Shown here in pieces: positions 35,501 through 48,203 of a DNA stretch of 64,000 nt. Numbering within the stretch: the stretch's first letter is position 1; each line of letters opens with the position of its first letter. Location of the stretch: the NCBI GenBank assembly GCA_036417435.1, contig CM070913.1:17328680-17392679 (forward strand), read 5' to 3'. The notes under the pieces are model-generated. The model made no database searches and was not told the origin of the DNA. It saw only the letters and a list, made by a program, of their open reading frames with translations. Source of the stretch: Inia geoffrensis. Taxonomy: Eukaryota; Chordata; Mammalia; Artiodactyla; Iniidae. Position numbers and translations under genes: made by a program.

Positions 35501-38309
35501 AAAATAAACTCAAAATGGATTAAAGACCTAAATGTAAGGCCAGACACTATAAAACTCTTAGAGGAAAACATAGGCAGAACACTCCATGACATAAATCACA
35601 GCAAGATCCTTTTTGACCCACCTCCTAGAGAAATGGAAATAAAAGTAAAAATAAAAGTAAAAATAAACAAATAGGACCTAATGAAACTTAAAAGCCTAAA
35701 CTTAAAAGCAAAGGAAAGCATAAACAAGACAAAAAGAGAACCCTTAGAATGGGAGAAAATATTTGCAAATGAAGCAACTGACAAAGGATTAATCTCCAAA
35801 ATATACAAGCAGCTCATGCAGCTCAATATCAAAAAAAAAAACCCAATCCAAAAATGGGCAGAAGACCTAAATAGACATTTGTTCAAAGAAGATAAACAGA
35901 TTTCCAGCAAACACATGAAAGGATGCTCAACATGACTAATCATTAGAGAAATGCAAATCAAAACTACAGTGAGGTATCACCTCATACCAGTCAGAATGGC
36001 CATCATCAAAAAATCTACAAACAATAAATCCTGGAGAGGGTGTGGAGAAAAGGGAACCCTCTTGCACTGTTGATGGGAATGTAAATTGATATAGCCACTA
36101 TGGAGAACAGTATGGTGGTTCCTTAAAAAACTAAAAATAGAACTACCATACGACCTAGCAATCTTACTACTGGGAATATACCTGGAGAAAAGCACAATTC
36201 AAAAAGAGTCATGTACCACAGTGTTCATTGCAGCACTATTTACAATAACCAGGAGATCCAAGCAACCTAAGTGTCCTTCGACAGATGAATGGTTAAAGAA
36301 GATGGGCACATATATACAATGGACTATTACTTAGCCATAAAAAAGAAATGAAATTGAGTTATTTGTAGTGAGGTGGATGGACCTGGAGTCTTTCACACAG
36401 AGTGAAGAAAGTCAGACAGAGAAAAACAAATACCGTATGCTAACAGATACACATGGAATCTACAAAAAAAACCCAAGTGGTTCTGAAGAACCTAGGGGCA
36501 AGAGAGGAATAAAGATGTAGACGTAGAGAATGGACCTGGGGACATGGGGAGGGGGAAGGGTAAGCTGGGACGAAGTGAGAGAGGGGCATGGACATACATA
36601 CACTACCAAATGTAAAATAGATAGCTAGTGGGAAGCAGCCGTATAGCACAGGGAGATCAGCTGTGTGCATTGTGACCACCTAGAGGGGTGGGATAGGGAG
36701 ATTGGGAGGGAGACGCAAGAGGGAGGGTATATGTATACGTATAGCCAATTCACTTTGTTATATAGCAGAAACTAATACACCATTGCAAAGCAATTATACT
36801 CCAATAAAGATGTTAAAAAAAAATTAAAAATAAAAGTGATGAGAATTCATGGCACCTTAGTTTTGATGAAATTCAAAAGTTTTCTGCTTTGTGGCCTGCC
36901 TAAGAGGAGGGTGGACTTGAAACAATTGTTTATGGTATGCTGGAAGATGGAAGACATGCTGAAGATGTAAGATCATGCTCATATAGAATAAAGAACATTC
37001 TGAAAATTGTATGTTTCAAGTTATCTTTGAAAAGCATTTAAATTAAGAGACTGAAAATCAATTGATTGATTACTTAAAAGCCAAAAAAGACCCAAGGTAC
37101 TGGGTAGTAATCAGTGTGGTTTTATGAAGACCCAATTCTATCAACTCAACTTGATTTCTCTTTTTGAAAAAGCGTGTGCTTTTTTAGACAAATAATAGAC
37201 CTAAGGGAAATAAATCAAAAGCAGAACATTTCTTTCAATTTTACATGACATTGTTAATGACAAAGGAGGAGGATGGGTGTGGATCAAGCATCTGAGTGAA
37301 TGTTGTTCCAAAGGTATAGACTGAGCAGTCAATAGCCTCTAAAGTATTTATTGTATTTGACTTGTCCATCTACTCAACTTATTGACCTCTCTTTTAATTC
37401 CATTTTCTGGCACCTCATAAGTTCAGAATAGAAATCCAAATGACCTTGGCAAAGTTGATACATGTTTTGATTAAACATGGATATAGTTTTAGCAATGACA
37501 GTGAAAGACAGTGTTCTGTCTTACGAGGCTTAATCTTTTTTCCAGGTAAGGGAGCTGGAGAAACGACATTTTGAGGTTCCTTTCAGATACAGTCTATGGC
37601 CATACCACCCTAACCAATCTCATCATATACAAAATTATAATAGTTAATATTTTTTAAATTAATGGCTTATAGTAAGATCTAAGATATATTCTAATAATTT
37701 GACATAAATTAATATTATTTTATTATTTAGAATTATATACTATTTAAGATATAAAATAAAATTTAAAATATATTGAGACCCTCAGAAGCTCTTCTTCTGA
37801 TTACTTAATTCTTTAAAGATAACTTTTGCATTAAAGAGATAATAATTATCCCAAACTCTGAGCTTTTACCTCATTTATAGTTACCAGTCATGATAGGCAA
37901 TGTTTTATTAATTTTTAGCTTGAGGCATGCCACATAATAGGGGAGTGTTCTTAATCTTATGTCATACAACAACTTGGTATTATTATTCTAGTCACCTTTT
38001 ATAAAGTATTATTAGTTCTCAAAGAATATGAGTAAAATAAACTGCAATATTTAAATTACATCCAGAGTTATATGATGGTTCCAAAGCTAATGTCAGCGTT
38101 TTGCACTGTTTTGAGGTCATTGTGGTTATAAAGATTTCTGGTTGGAGGAATGCTGGATATATCTGTTCTCGTGCTGTACTTCATTGCACCTTAAATAAAT
38201 AAGGACAAACGTGAACTCTTCCCTTCTTCCTTTCTAAAGCAGTGTTAATTCAGCTCTATGGAACATCATAGAATAAAGTTATTATTAACACATTAACTTG
38301 TGCCACATT

Positions 38310-39990
38310 CTAAGTTATGACTTTGTTGCTTTTGTCAAGGTCATCAATGACCTCCCTTTTCTTAAAATCTGTGATTAATTTTCAGTGTTTTAATATGACC
38401 TTCAGCAGCACTTATCACAGCAGCACTTACAGCAGTCAGTCTCTTCTCTTGGAAACAGATTCTTTACACCTTCCAGGACACCACACTCTCCTGATCTTCC
38501 TTCTGCCTCCCTGGGCTCTCCTCCTCAGTCTCCTTGCTTGTTTTTGCTCTCCCTGACCTCGTCACGTTGGGCTGCCACAGGATTTATTTCACTGCCCTCT
38601 TCTCCATCTATGCTTGATCCCTTAGAATATTGTTATTTTTAATTTGCTTTAAGTACCATTTATGACTCTCAAATTTATATTTTCAGTCTAGAACTCTTCT
38701 CCAAATTCCAGACTCCTATAACCAACAACTGCTACACATCTCCACTTGGGTGTCTGATAGACATTGCAAACGTAACATGCTCAGAACTGAATGCCAGTAT
38801 TTCCCCATATCACTTAGTGCCATCTCTATTCTTTTTGTTGCTCAACTGACTCCTCTTTTTCTTTCATATCTTCATACAATCTGTTAGGAAATCCTGTTGG
38901 TTCTACTTTCAAAATATATTCAGATTCAGACCAGTTCTCATCACATCCATTTCCAATACCGTAGGCCAAGCCATCATCATCTCTTACCTTGATTATTGCA
39001 ATAGTCTCTCAGCTGGTCTCCCTGTTTCCATTCTTGCCCCCTTATGGCCTTTTCTCAACACAGCTTACACAGTAATTATTTAATAATTAAAGTCCAGTGA
39101 TGTCACACATCTGTTAAAATCCTTCAGTTCTCCACCTTAGTCAGATTAAAATCCAAGGTCCTTAATCTGCCTACAAGGTCCTAACACAATCTGTCTCCGT
39201 TGTTACTTTTCTGACGTCATCTCTTTCTGGTCTCCCTCTCCAGCCTTATAAACCCCCTTGCTGTTCTTGAAACAAGCCAGGCAGAGTCCCGCCTCAGGGT
39301 CGTTGCACTGGCTGTTCCTTTGTCTGGAACACTTTCCTCAGTATTTCCATGTCCATTCCCTTGTTTACAGGGCTGCCATTTATGGTTCTCACTGAAAGTC
39401 ATTTATAGGGCTCCTCCGAGGGTTGTGCATTGTCAGCCTGCCCAACTCTGTGCTGTGACTCTGCCCACTTCAAGTCTTTGCATAAATGTGACCTCTCTGT
39501 GAGGCCAGTCACAAGCATGCAGTTAAATTTGAAGTCATGTTGGCTCTTCTGATCTTGCTTTGTTCTGTTTTTACACCCCCTCCCACATAGCACTTATCAC
39601 TTTCTAATATACAACTTTATTGACTCACTTGCTTTTTTTTTTTTTGAGCGATGCGCGGGCCTCTCACTGTTGTGGCCTCCCCCGTTGCGGAGCACAGGCT
39701 TCGGACGCGCAGGCTCAGCGGCCATGGCTCACGGGCCTAGCCACTCCGCAGCATGTGGGATCTTCCCGGACCAGGGCACGAACCCGTGTCCCCTGCATCG
39801 GCAGGCGGACTCTCAACCACTGCGCCACCAGGGAAACCCCCTACTTGCTATTTTTGATTGTCTTCTTCCCCTTACTAGAATGTAAACTTCAAGAGGGCAG
39901 AGGTTTTCAGTTGTTTTACTTACTCTCTACATTAATGCCTAGAACAGTGCCTGGCACATAGGTAGGCACTCAACAAATCTTTGTTGAAGA
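38310..39990 (+). mobile_element. LINE-2 (L2) fragment
   Basis: Diverged L2 3' region: AAAATCCTTCAGTTCTCCAC, then CCTACAAGGTCCTAACACAA, then the typical end CAGTGCCTGGCACATAGGTA and GGCACTCAACAAATCTTTGT. It is interrupted by the CHR SINE at 39634-39840. Confidence 0.8.
39634..39840 (-). mobile_element. CHR-type SINE inside the L2 block
   Basis: Poly-T, then GCGCGGGCCTCTCACTGTTG, ending CCACCAGGGAAACCC. Flanks share acttgct. Confidence 0.93.
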
Positions 39991-40187
39991 AATAATTTAA
40001 GATATCTTGGGTTTTAAGGTGTATTTGAAATAGAGGAGAAGGAAGATGAAATCAATACTTTTTTGAATTAATGTATTTTATCAGATATATTTATTAGGAT
40101 GTTAAAACTTTAATTATTTTTAGGTTTTATCTTTCAGCTGAGTATGTCCATATGTGCTTTATGCCACAGAATCGATAGCTTACATTC

Positions 40188-40229
40188 TGAAAACTTATTA
40201 ACTTACTATGAAAACTTATTAACTTATTA
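40188..40229 (+). repeat. 21-bp tandem duplication
   Basis: Two copies of a unit beginning TGAAAACTTATTAACTTA with one mismatch. Confidence 0.9.
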
Positions 40230-40746
40230 TAACTCCTTACTATGAAGGAGTTCCAAGTGGTAACATCACTCAGCAGGTGTGTTTGATAAAGCCTTTCCAA
40301 GTCTGATTAGCATCTTTAGGTCTTTAAGTAGCAATTTAAAAATCCCTGCATGTTATTTATTGATTAATAATAATAGTATAGCTTGCTTTATTGTTGTTTA
40401 TGGTATACTATGGTAAAAATGAGGTTATTAAAATGCAGATATTGGTTAAGTCATTAACATTAGGGAATTAAGCTACAGCAGTTTTTTAAAGTGGCTAAGT
40501 AGTTAGCTAGGAGAAGTGACATATTTATAATACATTTTTATCATGACTTGGTACCCTTTCTGTAAAATGATGACACAGCCAGTGTTTACATGTAAGCAAA
40601 AGGAGTAAGAGGCTTTTTTCTTAATGATAGGAAAGTGTATCAGAGGATTTGAAGCAATACATATCAATAATATAACAGTCCTTACTAATATTTCATACAC
40701 ATTCAGAGCCTCCATTGAAATGATTTGGAAAAAGGAGTTGGATTAC

Positions 40747-40934
40747 CTTCTTCACAGTTATGATGCCGACTTGGAAATTGGGATCTGTGTTAATGTCGAA
40801 TGCATCTGCACCATCTCCATCTACAATAGTGTACTTCATCTCTGCATTAATTCCTTCATCCAAGTCCTTGGCAAACACCCTTCCCACAGTAGAGCTAACC
40901 GGAGCTGATTCCAGCACACTCATCTGATAATGTT
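40747..40934 (-). CDS. CDH20: CDH20 exon, 188 bp: EC3
   Basis: Encodes residues 277-339. The acceptor is TCTTCACAG|AACATT, completing Lys with the A from the preceding exon to give KHYQMSVLESAP. The exon includes FAKDLDEGINAEM and ends GIITVKK with a phase-0 donor AAGAAG|GTAATCC. DLDEGINAE is the EC3 calcium-binding DxDxGxNAE pattern. The 188-bp length is standard. Confidence 0.96.
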
Positions 40935-42488
40935 CTGTGAAGAAGAGTTAGAACATGCATTTTTTGTAATCTGTTACTACCAAAAAAATGCCTCTTCAGT
41001 ATCACATCATGTCCACCATGCTGTGCAAAACATCTTTTTCATGGTCCAAAAGTTAAAACTTGAGTTTTACAGATGAAAAAACTGAGATCCAAAGAGGCTA
41101 AGTAAATGTTATTGGGTCATAGCCTGTATTGGATGTTTGATAAGTAGATACCAAAATACCTTGATCATAATCCTAGGAGTAGGACAGGACAAAAGCAAAA
41201 ATATTTCTCATCTCAGTGAATCTACCTTCAGAATGGTAGGAAGTGTCAATACCTTGCTTTCCAATCTTTTCTTCCTAATGAACCATTTCCCCAAATGTGA
41301 ATTACTTCTGGGAAAAATAGAAAAAACAGTGTGGTCACAGAGTATGTATTCATTCTGTTCACGTTTCAAATGCCCACATTTCCCTTTGTAGCCTGGCCAT
41401 CATGCTGAATGCCTGTCTCTATGACCACCTGCCCAAATTTAGTGGAGACCAGTGATCTACAAAGGAGGACCAACCACGGAGAACAAACTCCACCAGCTTC
41501 AATCTGTCCATGCACCGGGGACTGCCCATTGGCAGCTTCTTCAGGGACAGTCTCTGATGCTTCTTGTTCTCTTTTCCAGAATAGAATGCCCGCAGAGTTC
41601 TCACATATGTAAGAAACTCAGGGCCAGTAATGTTCTCCTTTGCAACTTGATATCATGAATTCACTAATTCAGTTCATTTTTGTCTCCATGAAGTAGTATT
41701 TTCATTAACTTACCTTCTCTGGGGCTAAACTTTTTGACATTCTTCATTATTTTGTCAGTCATACCGTGAATGACTAAATATTAAACAATCACATTTTCAA
41801 TAGGTACATGGTCTCTCTGATTCTAATATGCATTGCAAGCTGTGGGGATGTGAACCTGGGAAGTCTGGGATGTGACGGCTTGAGTCTCACAAAGATTTGG
41901 GGAGGCTGACAGCACCCAGCCAGCTCACAGCACCCTCCCCTGCACAGGAGGAGAAATGATGACTGTTCTTTGCCAGTGTGAGCCAGGAAATTGCTAATGT
42001 CTGTACTAAACTGGAGGCGCTTGGATTTCATGATCTCTTTAATCCACTTCCAAAGTTGTTGATGGATTAGACTTTTCTGTTGCAGAACACGTTTGGGAAA
42101 AACAAATAATTTTCTCCAGGAAAGCTGTATGTTCTGTGTTGAAACAAACATATAATTTCTACACATAATGCATTATATTAGAAATAAATAGTCTGAGGTT
42201 TTGACATTCCCTTATATTTGGTTCAATTAAAGGTGACTGGTTCAATATAAAATAGTAGGTGTGTCATTGTGTCAACGACACCTAATCAGTTATGATAATA
42301 TTTGTGAAAAAGAAGGAAAGTGGGATTCCTAGAATGAAGAATCAGAAGATTAATAATGCCTAAGAGTTTATCCAAGGTAGGTTATGGAATAATGAGATCA
42401 TTTAAACTTAGTTTTAGCAAATAGGAGAAATAATTAATGGTGAGATAAAGAAAATTTTTTTAAAAGTCCAAAAATAATGACTATTTTA

Positions 42489-42706
42489 CTTTTTTTTTTT
42501 TTTTTTTTTTTTTGCGGTACACGGGCCTCTCACTGTTGTGGCCTCTCCCGTCGCGGAGCACAGGCTCCGGACGCGCAGGCTCAGCGGCCATGGCTCACGG
42601 GCCCAGCCTCTCTGCGGCATGTGGGATCTTCCCGGACCGGGGCATGAATCTGTGTACCCTGCATCAGCAGGCGGACTCTCAACCACTGCGCCACCAGGGA
42701 AGCCCA
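42489..42706 (-). mobile_element. CHR-type SINE, youngest-looking copy
   Basis: Carries a 24-base poly-T (A-tail) and a near-consensus body. The 16-bp target duplication aataatgactatttta at 42473-42488 and 42707-42722 is exact, indicating a recent insertion. Confidence 0.96.
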
Positions 42707-42892
42707 ATAATGACTATTTTAGAGGAAGCAGAGATAATGTGTGAACAATGTTTAGAGACACAGAGATTAGTTTTATACATTTCCATTTTGTCTTCCGTGC
42801 AACATGGTCTGTGTTTCCACTCTATTCTAGGTTCTTCATTATTTAAAAAAAATGACAACTCAAAATGTGTGCTTTAGAATGGTGTTAAGATG

Positions 42893-43439
42893 TTGCCTTG
42901 TGGGGCAGGACTAATACCCCAGTTATCACTATTGTGTTATGCTTCTGTGAAGCTGCTGTGTTTGGGGTGATATTGAGACAGGCTGGGACCTGGGCCCCTT
43001 TGCTGCAGGGCTGCACCTGGACACACCTCTCCTCCAGCAACAAAAGACAAGAGAAGCTATATGAGACTAAAAATAGCTGGGTGCATGCACAGTTGGGGCA
43101 AATTCTGGACAAAAGATACAAAGAGACCAAAAAACCCAACTGCCACTTTTGAGGGGCCCAGAGCAAAATCAGGGTACTGCGCCTGCCCCCTGCCCACAAC
43201 ACCACCTAAGTGATGGGCAGACCTCCCCAGCCACCCCTCTGTCCCGACCCCTGAACACACCCCTACCCTCAACCCATATAAGGAGTGAGCTCGCCCCCGC
43301 GCAGGGAGTAAGCAAAGGAAACTTGTTCTCACTCACCGCTGCTGCAGCGGGGTCCCCAGTAAAGCCTTGCCTGAATTTCTTGCCTGGCCTCTGATCAATT
43401 TCTATTGATTAAGGAGGCCAAGAGCCCTGGTAGGTAACA
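42893..43439 (+). mobile_element. Solo LTR of an endogenous retrovirus (class I-like)
   Basis: Bounded by the short inverted ends TGTTA and TAACA. It contains a TATA-like CCATATAAGG (about 43276), a polyadenylation signal AGTAAAG (about 43360) and a 3' part rich in CTG/GGCC. No gag, pol or env sequence adjoins, so this is a solo LTR left after LTR-LTR recombination. The flanking bases (atgg and atac) do not give an exact target duplication. It is antisense to CDH20. The class assignment is by general structure and is not firm. Confidence 0.75.
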
Positions 43440-43979
43440 ATACAACTTTCCTGCAGTATGTCCAGATCTACATACTGTGAGCTGTGTAATAACTTCGTTC
43501 TTCCCTTTATGCCTCAGAGATACTGTCTAGTGTCAAATTACAAAGCCAAATAGGATCAAGGATGTTCAAGAATCTGTAGTCTACAGTGTGCACAGTGTGA
43601 GCCATTCATGAAATAATAAAGATGGAACCCACAGGGTCAGCAAAGCAATTAAGAAGCCAATCCATATGGCATTTCATAAACTGTTTTCATGATGCACTAC
43701 TATTCTGAACTGTAGAACCAATCAACTTAGTAACCTACTTATTTGTACCACTTGTGAAATATTTAATATACTGTCTTTTAGTTTCACGAAATCTCATGGG
43801 GACTTTATGGATACCAGTTGTATGTAAATATTTGAGTTCTCTTCCTCTGTTTACATAGATAAAATAGATGGCTTACTTGGTTTGACTGACTCAAAATGTA
43901 GCTATTCAGCTGATGATCTGGTTTTTAGTTTAGTTGTCGTTGTTGTTTAACCTGATTCCCCCTGGTTAAGTCTTTCACC

Positions 43980-44960
43980 TGGAGTTGTGTCTGCTGCTCT
44001 CACTTCTCCAACTGCTCCCTTTTAGGCATCTGCTTCTCAAATTCACATCTCCGTTCCTGGGCTCCATTCCACAGTCATAGCGCTATATTCCACCTTCCTT
44101 AAGGACCTTCAATCTGATTGTCCTGCTGTCACTTCATATTCAAATTGGAATTTGTCTTCCTCCTTCCCTGCCACTAGTTCCATTATGTATCCTCTATATT
44201 TCTATCAGTAGTACAATTCTTCTCCCTGTCACCCAGACTTAGAACATCACTGTCATCTTTGATTCCATCTTCCCTTAGCCAAGAAATCAAGAGACAAATC
44301 CATGTTTTCTCATCTGCCCCATTCCACCCCTTCTGCTGTTTCTTTACACCCTTATCAGTTCAAATCTGGACCACTCTAAAAGCCTCCTAACAGACTCTCC
44401 TGCGTCTAGTCTTCACCCCTAGCAACCAGTTTTGTACGCGGCTATCAAATTAGCCTTCCCTTATGCCTCTCACTTGCTCAAAAACTTTGTAATGACTTCC
44501 TTTAGAAATATAACAGATTTGAAACACTGAAGAACAGGTCTTCATTTTAGGGATCTTAAAATTACATTTTAAGGAACATAAAATTACATTTGCAGCTTTA
44601 TTTCTAGGTCTTTATATCCAATATCTAGAATGTTGCCCAAAGCAAATATTTTTCGAATGAATAGCTTCCCCCTTCTGGAATGTTTTCTTTTCTTCCTATT
44701 TGAATCCTTTATATTCTTCAATTCCCTGCTGAGGTCTCATCCTTTTATTAAGCCTTTACTCATTTTGGTTTCTTGTGAAGGCTTCATTCTGCACTAACCA
44801 AGTGGCACAGTAAATGCTGCTTACTGGTTAACTTTTGATGAATATTGAGTATGTACTCCCCAAGTGGACTTTAAGCTTCACAGGGGCAGAGACTGGGTTT
44901 CAATCATCTTGTGCCCCTCATGCCCAGGGCCCTTACAAAGCAGGTGCTTGGTACCTGCTT
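43980..44960 (+). mobile_element. LINE-2 (L2) fragment
   Basis: Similar L2-like composition: ACTCTAAAAGCCTCCTAACA, then CTTGCTCAAAAACTTTGTAA, and an end with GGGCAGAGACTGGGTTTC. Diverged, with approximate limits. Confidence 0.65.
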
Positions 44961-45029
44961 GTGAATTGATTGGTTAAGGTGGTCAGATGGGTCACTATGT
45001 TCACCTCCAGCTTTGGCTTAGTTTCCCTG

Positions 45030-45250
45030 CATGCATTCTCAACAAGGGCAATATTGCCCCCTAGGGGGGCAAAAATCGATTCTTGTTGGGGAGAGGTGAA
45101 AAAATCTTAGATACTTATTATATATTACAATGGTTTGTGGCTCTCTAAAGTTCAGCCGTACCCAACAAAGTCTTACTGCTTAATATTTAATTTTATAGGG
45201 AGTGGTCAGGGCATGGCAATCAAGAAAAAAAGAGTTTAAACACCGGTTTA
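45030..45250 (+). mobile_element. hAT-like MER fragment
   Basis: TTCTCAACAAGGGCAATATT and GCCCCCTAGGGGGGC resemble the start of MER5-related hAT elements; the rest is less certain. The family name is not assigned. Confidence 0.5.
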
Positions 45251-45429
45251 GTGCTATGGGAAGTTGGTAACTAGAAGGGAAATAATTATGTGAGAATTGC
45301 ATGATAAGTGTCAGAAAGGAATCCATGAATAATTGAACTCAAAGAGGGACTCAGGCCTTTCTCTTTCACCTGTGTCACAGCTGCATCCCTCTGGCTTGAG
45401 ACCTATACTCTCACTGGTTAGGTACTCAC

Positions 45430-45597
45430 TCTGGGGAAAGCGGGGTGGGTTATCATTGACATCTGAGAGGGTGATGTTGACCGTTGTGGTTCCAGCTAAT
45501 CCGCCAAGCTGCCCTCCCATGTCCTTGGCTTGGATAATCACTTCATAGTATTCTTTGGCTTCTCGGTCCATGTTCATGAGTGCTGTCCTAATTACAC
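45430..45597 (-). CDS. CDH20: CDH20 exon, 168 bp: second half of EC2
   Basis: Encodes residues 221-276. It starts [18 protein letters not shown] after acceptor TATCCTGCAG and ends [11 protein letters not shown] with donor CCCCAGA|GTGAGTACC (phase 1). It carries the EC2 DRE motif and the EC2-EC3 linker DVNDN, both calcium ligands. NITL within TVNITLSD is a potential N-glycosylation site. The 168-bp length is standard for the family. Confidence 0.96.
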
Positions 45598-48083
45598 CTG
45601 CAGGATAGAAATGACTTTGTTTTGAAAAACAAACCACAAGTTCCATTTTAAAGATCGGGTTCTAGGCTTCTCCTTGTGCATTGTTAATGGCTAGAGTTGA
45701 GATGCAAGTCACATGTTTTATTAAATTTGAGGTCAGAATCCCAGCGTCAAAAAAATGCTGTGCATAAACAAAGGGTGAATAAATAACTATTCCAGCCGGC
45801 AGAGCTTCGCGGGCCGATTTCCTTTGGCAACATTACTGAGAAAGAACAGGAGGTGGCAGCAGTGCTTCTCTAACAGGCTGGGGGACTGGCAGTCTGAGAC
45901 CGTTTCAGGCTGCTCTGTCTCACCAGACAAAATGGGCTTCGGGTCCGGAAAGTAAAGCCTCATATGCCTGCAAATCTGTGATTTTAGATAATTCTCCTTT
46001 AGCTCTTTCTTTCTTCATTCAGCCCCTAGAGCCCTTGTAGTGTGAATGACTCTTCTTTAGGCCACTCGTTCCTAGTCTGCTTTCTCCTGCCTCCACAGTA
46101 ATTGTTAGCAGGGTTGGAATTCAGATTTGCTTTTCCTTTTGTTATATGTTCATTCTGTTTTGTTAGGTTCTGCTTACCTCTGTGCTTCGGTGCATTCCAT
46201 GAGCTAAGACATGAAAGATGCTCTGTGAGTTGTTTATTTTTAACAGACATACAGGATAATCTCCCCCAGACCGTAGGTAGCAGCACTGCCGTATGATGAT
46301 ATGGTTTCAGTTAGGAAGAGGGGTCTAAGACAAAATCCTGTGAAATGTGTTGTTTTGATCCTGCCAAGGATGTGTGGTAATGTTTTATCTTCCTTTGAAC
46401 CCTTCCAGTTAGAAAAGTTGACTTCTGTGCTCTCTAGGCAAAGATTAAAGGCTTGTTTACTTCAAGTTTACAACATGACCCTTGGCTAAGCAGACCTTTT
46501 GCATGCCAAGGGAAGGAACTGGGAACCACAAACCGGTCCCCATTTTATTCCTATAATGTATATATATTGCATTATAGTAACAACATTCTAAAGTGAAATA
46601 TTTAGCATTTTCTTTTTTTAAATGTCCTATGGGCATGGCAATAACTATCTTTTCGTGTATTTTTGACCTTAACACTATAGATGCCCCCTGGGAGCTGTCA
46701 AAATAATGTAAGGTTCCTCTTGGGATGTAAAGGACACATTACCGTCTTCCTGTCTGTATTTTTCCTCCCTGTGGGCACCCCCTCACTCTCCCTCCCCCCA
46801 TCTGTAGAATGGTTAAAGTTACTGTTTTATGGAAGTCCCTAACAGCAACCTTTTTTCTTTCCTCCTACTAATGTATACTCCCTCACTTTCTACTTTTATG
46901 ATACAGTTTACCAAATGCCTGGTTCCCCTGAGGACTTGTGGAAAAAAATTGTATCAGGTTGCTAATAGAAATGTGTTTTTTCTATTTCCTATAAAGGGAT
47001 GACTTTGAGTGTTTGTCATTGACTTTACCTCTGTGGCTGTAAGTTTCTTTACTCAAGCTTTGTGTTAATTACTCTTCGGTCCTCAATTTTCCTGTATGTG
47101 AAATGGGGGTAACAACACTTCCATATATTTCACTAGTTCTCAAGATTATTGGGAGGCTCAAATATGGTAATATTTATGAATGTATTTTAAAAGGGAGAAA
47201 GTCTGGCACAAGTGCAAGATAATAATCATAATAATTGCTCTGCCCAACTTGAAAGTATTAAAGGGAGTCCTTCATAGATAAAACATAAATTCTGTAGTCA
47301 AAGCTCTTGGGTAAAACTGAAAACAAAACAAAACAAAAATCCCAAAGCCAAATTGATTTGTTGATTGTTGACGTGTTCTTTTCTAGCACATTGCTCCTTA
47401 CCTCCTTACCCACCCAGTTCTCTATGCTGTCCTCCCTGTTAGAGTCCCACTTAGCACCTCCTTTTTGGGGGGGCCACATTCCATGCTCTGTGCTCTCTCC
47501 CCCCTCATACATTCATCCATTCATTCTGGCCTTGCTCTCTGCTTAGTATGGGGTGGCTCAGTGGGAAGAACATCAGACCACATGTCAGGGGACATCTCTA
47601 CAACCAGAAGTACTTTGTTAGGTCTCTGTTCCCAATTTCCTTATCCTTTAAGTGAAGAGTGATGGACTGGATTATTCCCCTAAGGTTCTTCCTAGTTTCA
47701 AAAGCAATTATTCTAGTTCTGTAGCGAGCCCAGGTTAATATGCCAGTCCTCTTAGATCTTCTTGGTGTTATGAAAGACCTTACTCCCTGGGAATAAATAC
47801 AACCATAGGATTTTTGCAGGCTAGTGAGGAGGTATACTTTTGTGTAGGCAGTTCTTTGGGCCCCTCCAATCAGACTTTATCCACTGTCTATGCATTGTGC
47901 TGCTCTTATCCACCAGGGCAGTGCTAGTTTGGCCTCTTAATCCCAAAGCTTATAACAATCCTCTCTAGTTAATACATTCCCTGGAGAGTTCTTGAAAAGG
48001 AGAGTTGGGTCTGTCATAAATAGCAGTTACAAATTATTAGAGAATAAAATCAACACCTCTGACTCAAGTATTATATCACATAC
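45598..48083. other. CDH20 intron, 2.5 kb
   Basis: Mostly unique non-coding sequence with a MIR remnant at about 47060-47200. I see no coding potential beyond chance open frames. Confidence 0.75.
47060..47200 (+). repeat. MIR SINE remnant
   Basis: CTCAATTTTCCTGTATGTGA and AATGGGGGTAACAACACTTC. Confidence 0.6.
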
Positions 48084-48203
48084 CTGTTTTGGAGTCCACA
48101 GAAAAATATGGCTGGCCCTGGAGGATGCTGTACATTACCCGGGCACTGTTGCCATAGGTTGGGTCATCAGCATCTGTGGCTGTCACCTGGATAACAGAAG
48201 TTC
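48084..48203 (-). CDS. CDH20: CDH20 exon, 120 bp: EC2
   Basis: Encodes residues 181-220. The acceptor is CTCCCTCAG|GAACTT and the donor AAAACAG|GTATGTG, both phase 1. The frame reads [20 protein letters not shown], containing the calcium-ligand DAD motif and the NSA of EC2, and continues to SVDSKTG. It is too short for long open-frame searches but is fixed by both splice sites, by the family-typical 120-bp length and by frame continuity with both neighbours. Confidence 0.95.

Larger units (their letters stand above)
27611..36834 (+). mobile_element. L1-B: full-length LINE-1, defective, interrupted by L1-C and a SINE
   Basis: A LINE-1 antisense to CDH20. The 5' UTR starts near 27611 (GGAGGACCTTCAAGATGGCA at about 27621) and the 3' end reads AATAAAGATGTTAAAAAAAAA. 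A probable short target duplication, agtgatgag, lies at 27602-27610 and 36835-36843. The long 5' UTR runs to about 29750. ORF1 spans roughly 29764-30870 and is broken by the SINE at 30071-30291 and by frameshifts. L1-C occupies 30876-32572. ORF2 resumes at 32587: endonuclease remnant 32941-33423, reverse transcriptase 34202-34970 with [10 protein letters not shown] near 34730, C-terminal part 34973-35935. Several stops and frameshifts make it non-functional. Confidence 0.9.
23460..40746. other. CDH20 intron, 17.3 kb, with nested L1-B and L1-C
   Basis: Holds a CHR SINE (23624-23834), an old L1 fragment (25340-26500), the L1-B/L1-C nest (27611-36834), an L2 block (38310-39990) interrupted by a CHR SINE, and a 21-bp duplication at 40188-40229. 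No gene or RNA is recognised in 23840-25340, 26500-27600, 36840-38310 or 39990-40746. Confidence 0.8.
40935..45429. other. CDH20 intron, 4.5 kb
   Basis: Contains a MIR scrap near 41060, a young CHR SINE (42489-42706), a solo LTR (42893-43439), an L2 segment (43980-44960) and a hAT-like MER fragment (45030-45250). The stretch 41120-42470 is unassigned. Confidence 0.78.

Noticed and set aside
40188..40229. Direct repeats considered as a CRISPR array
   Set aside because: Only two adjacent units without spacers, in a mammalian intron.
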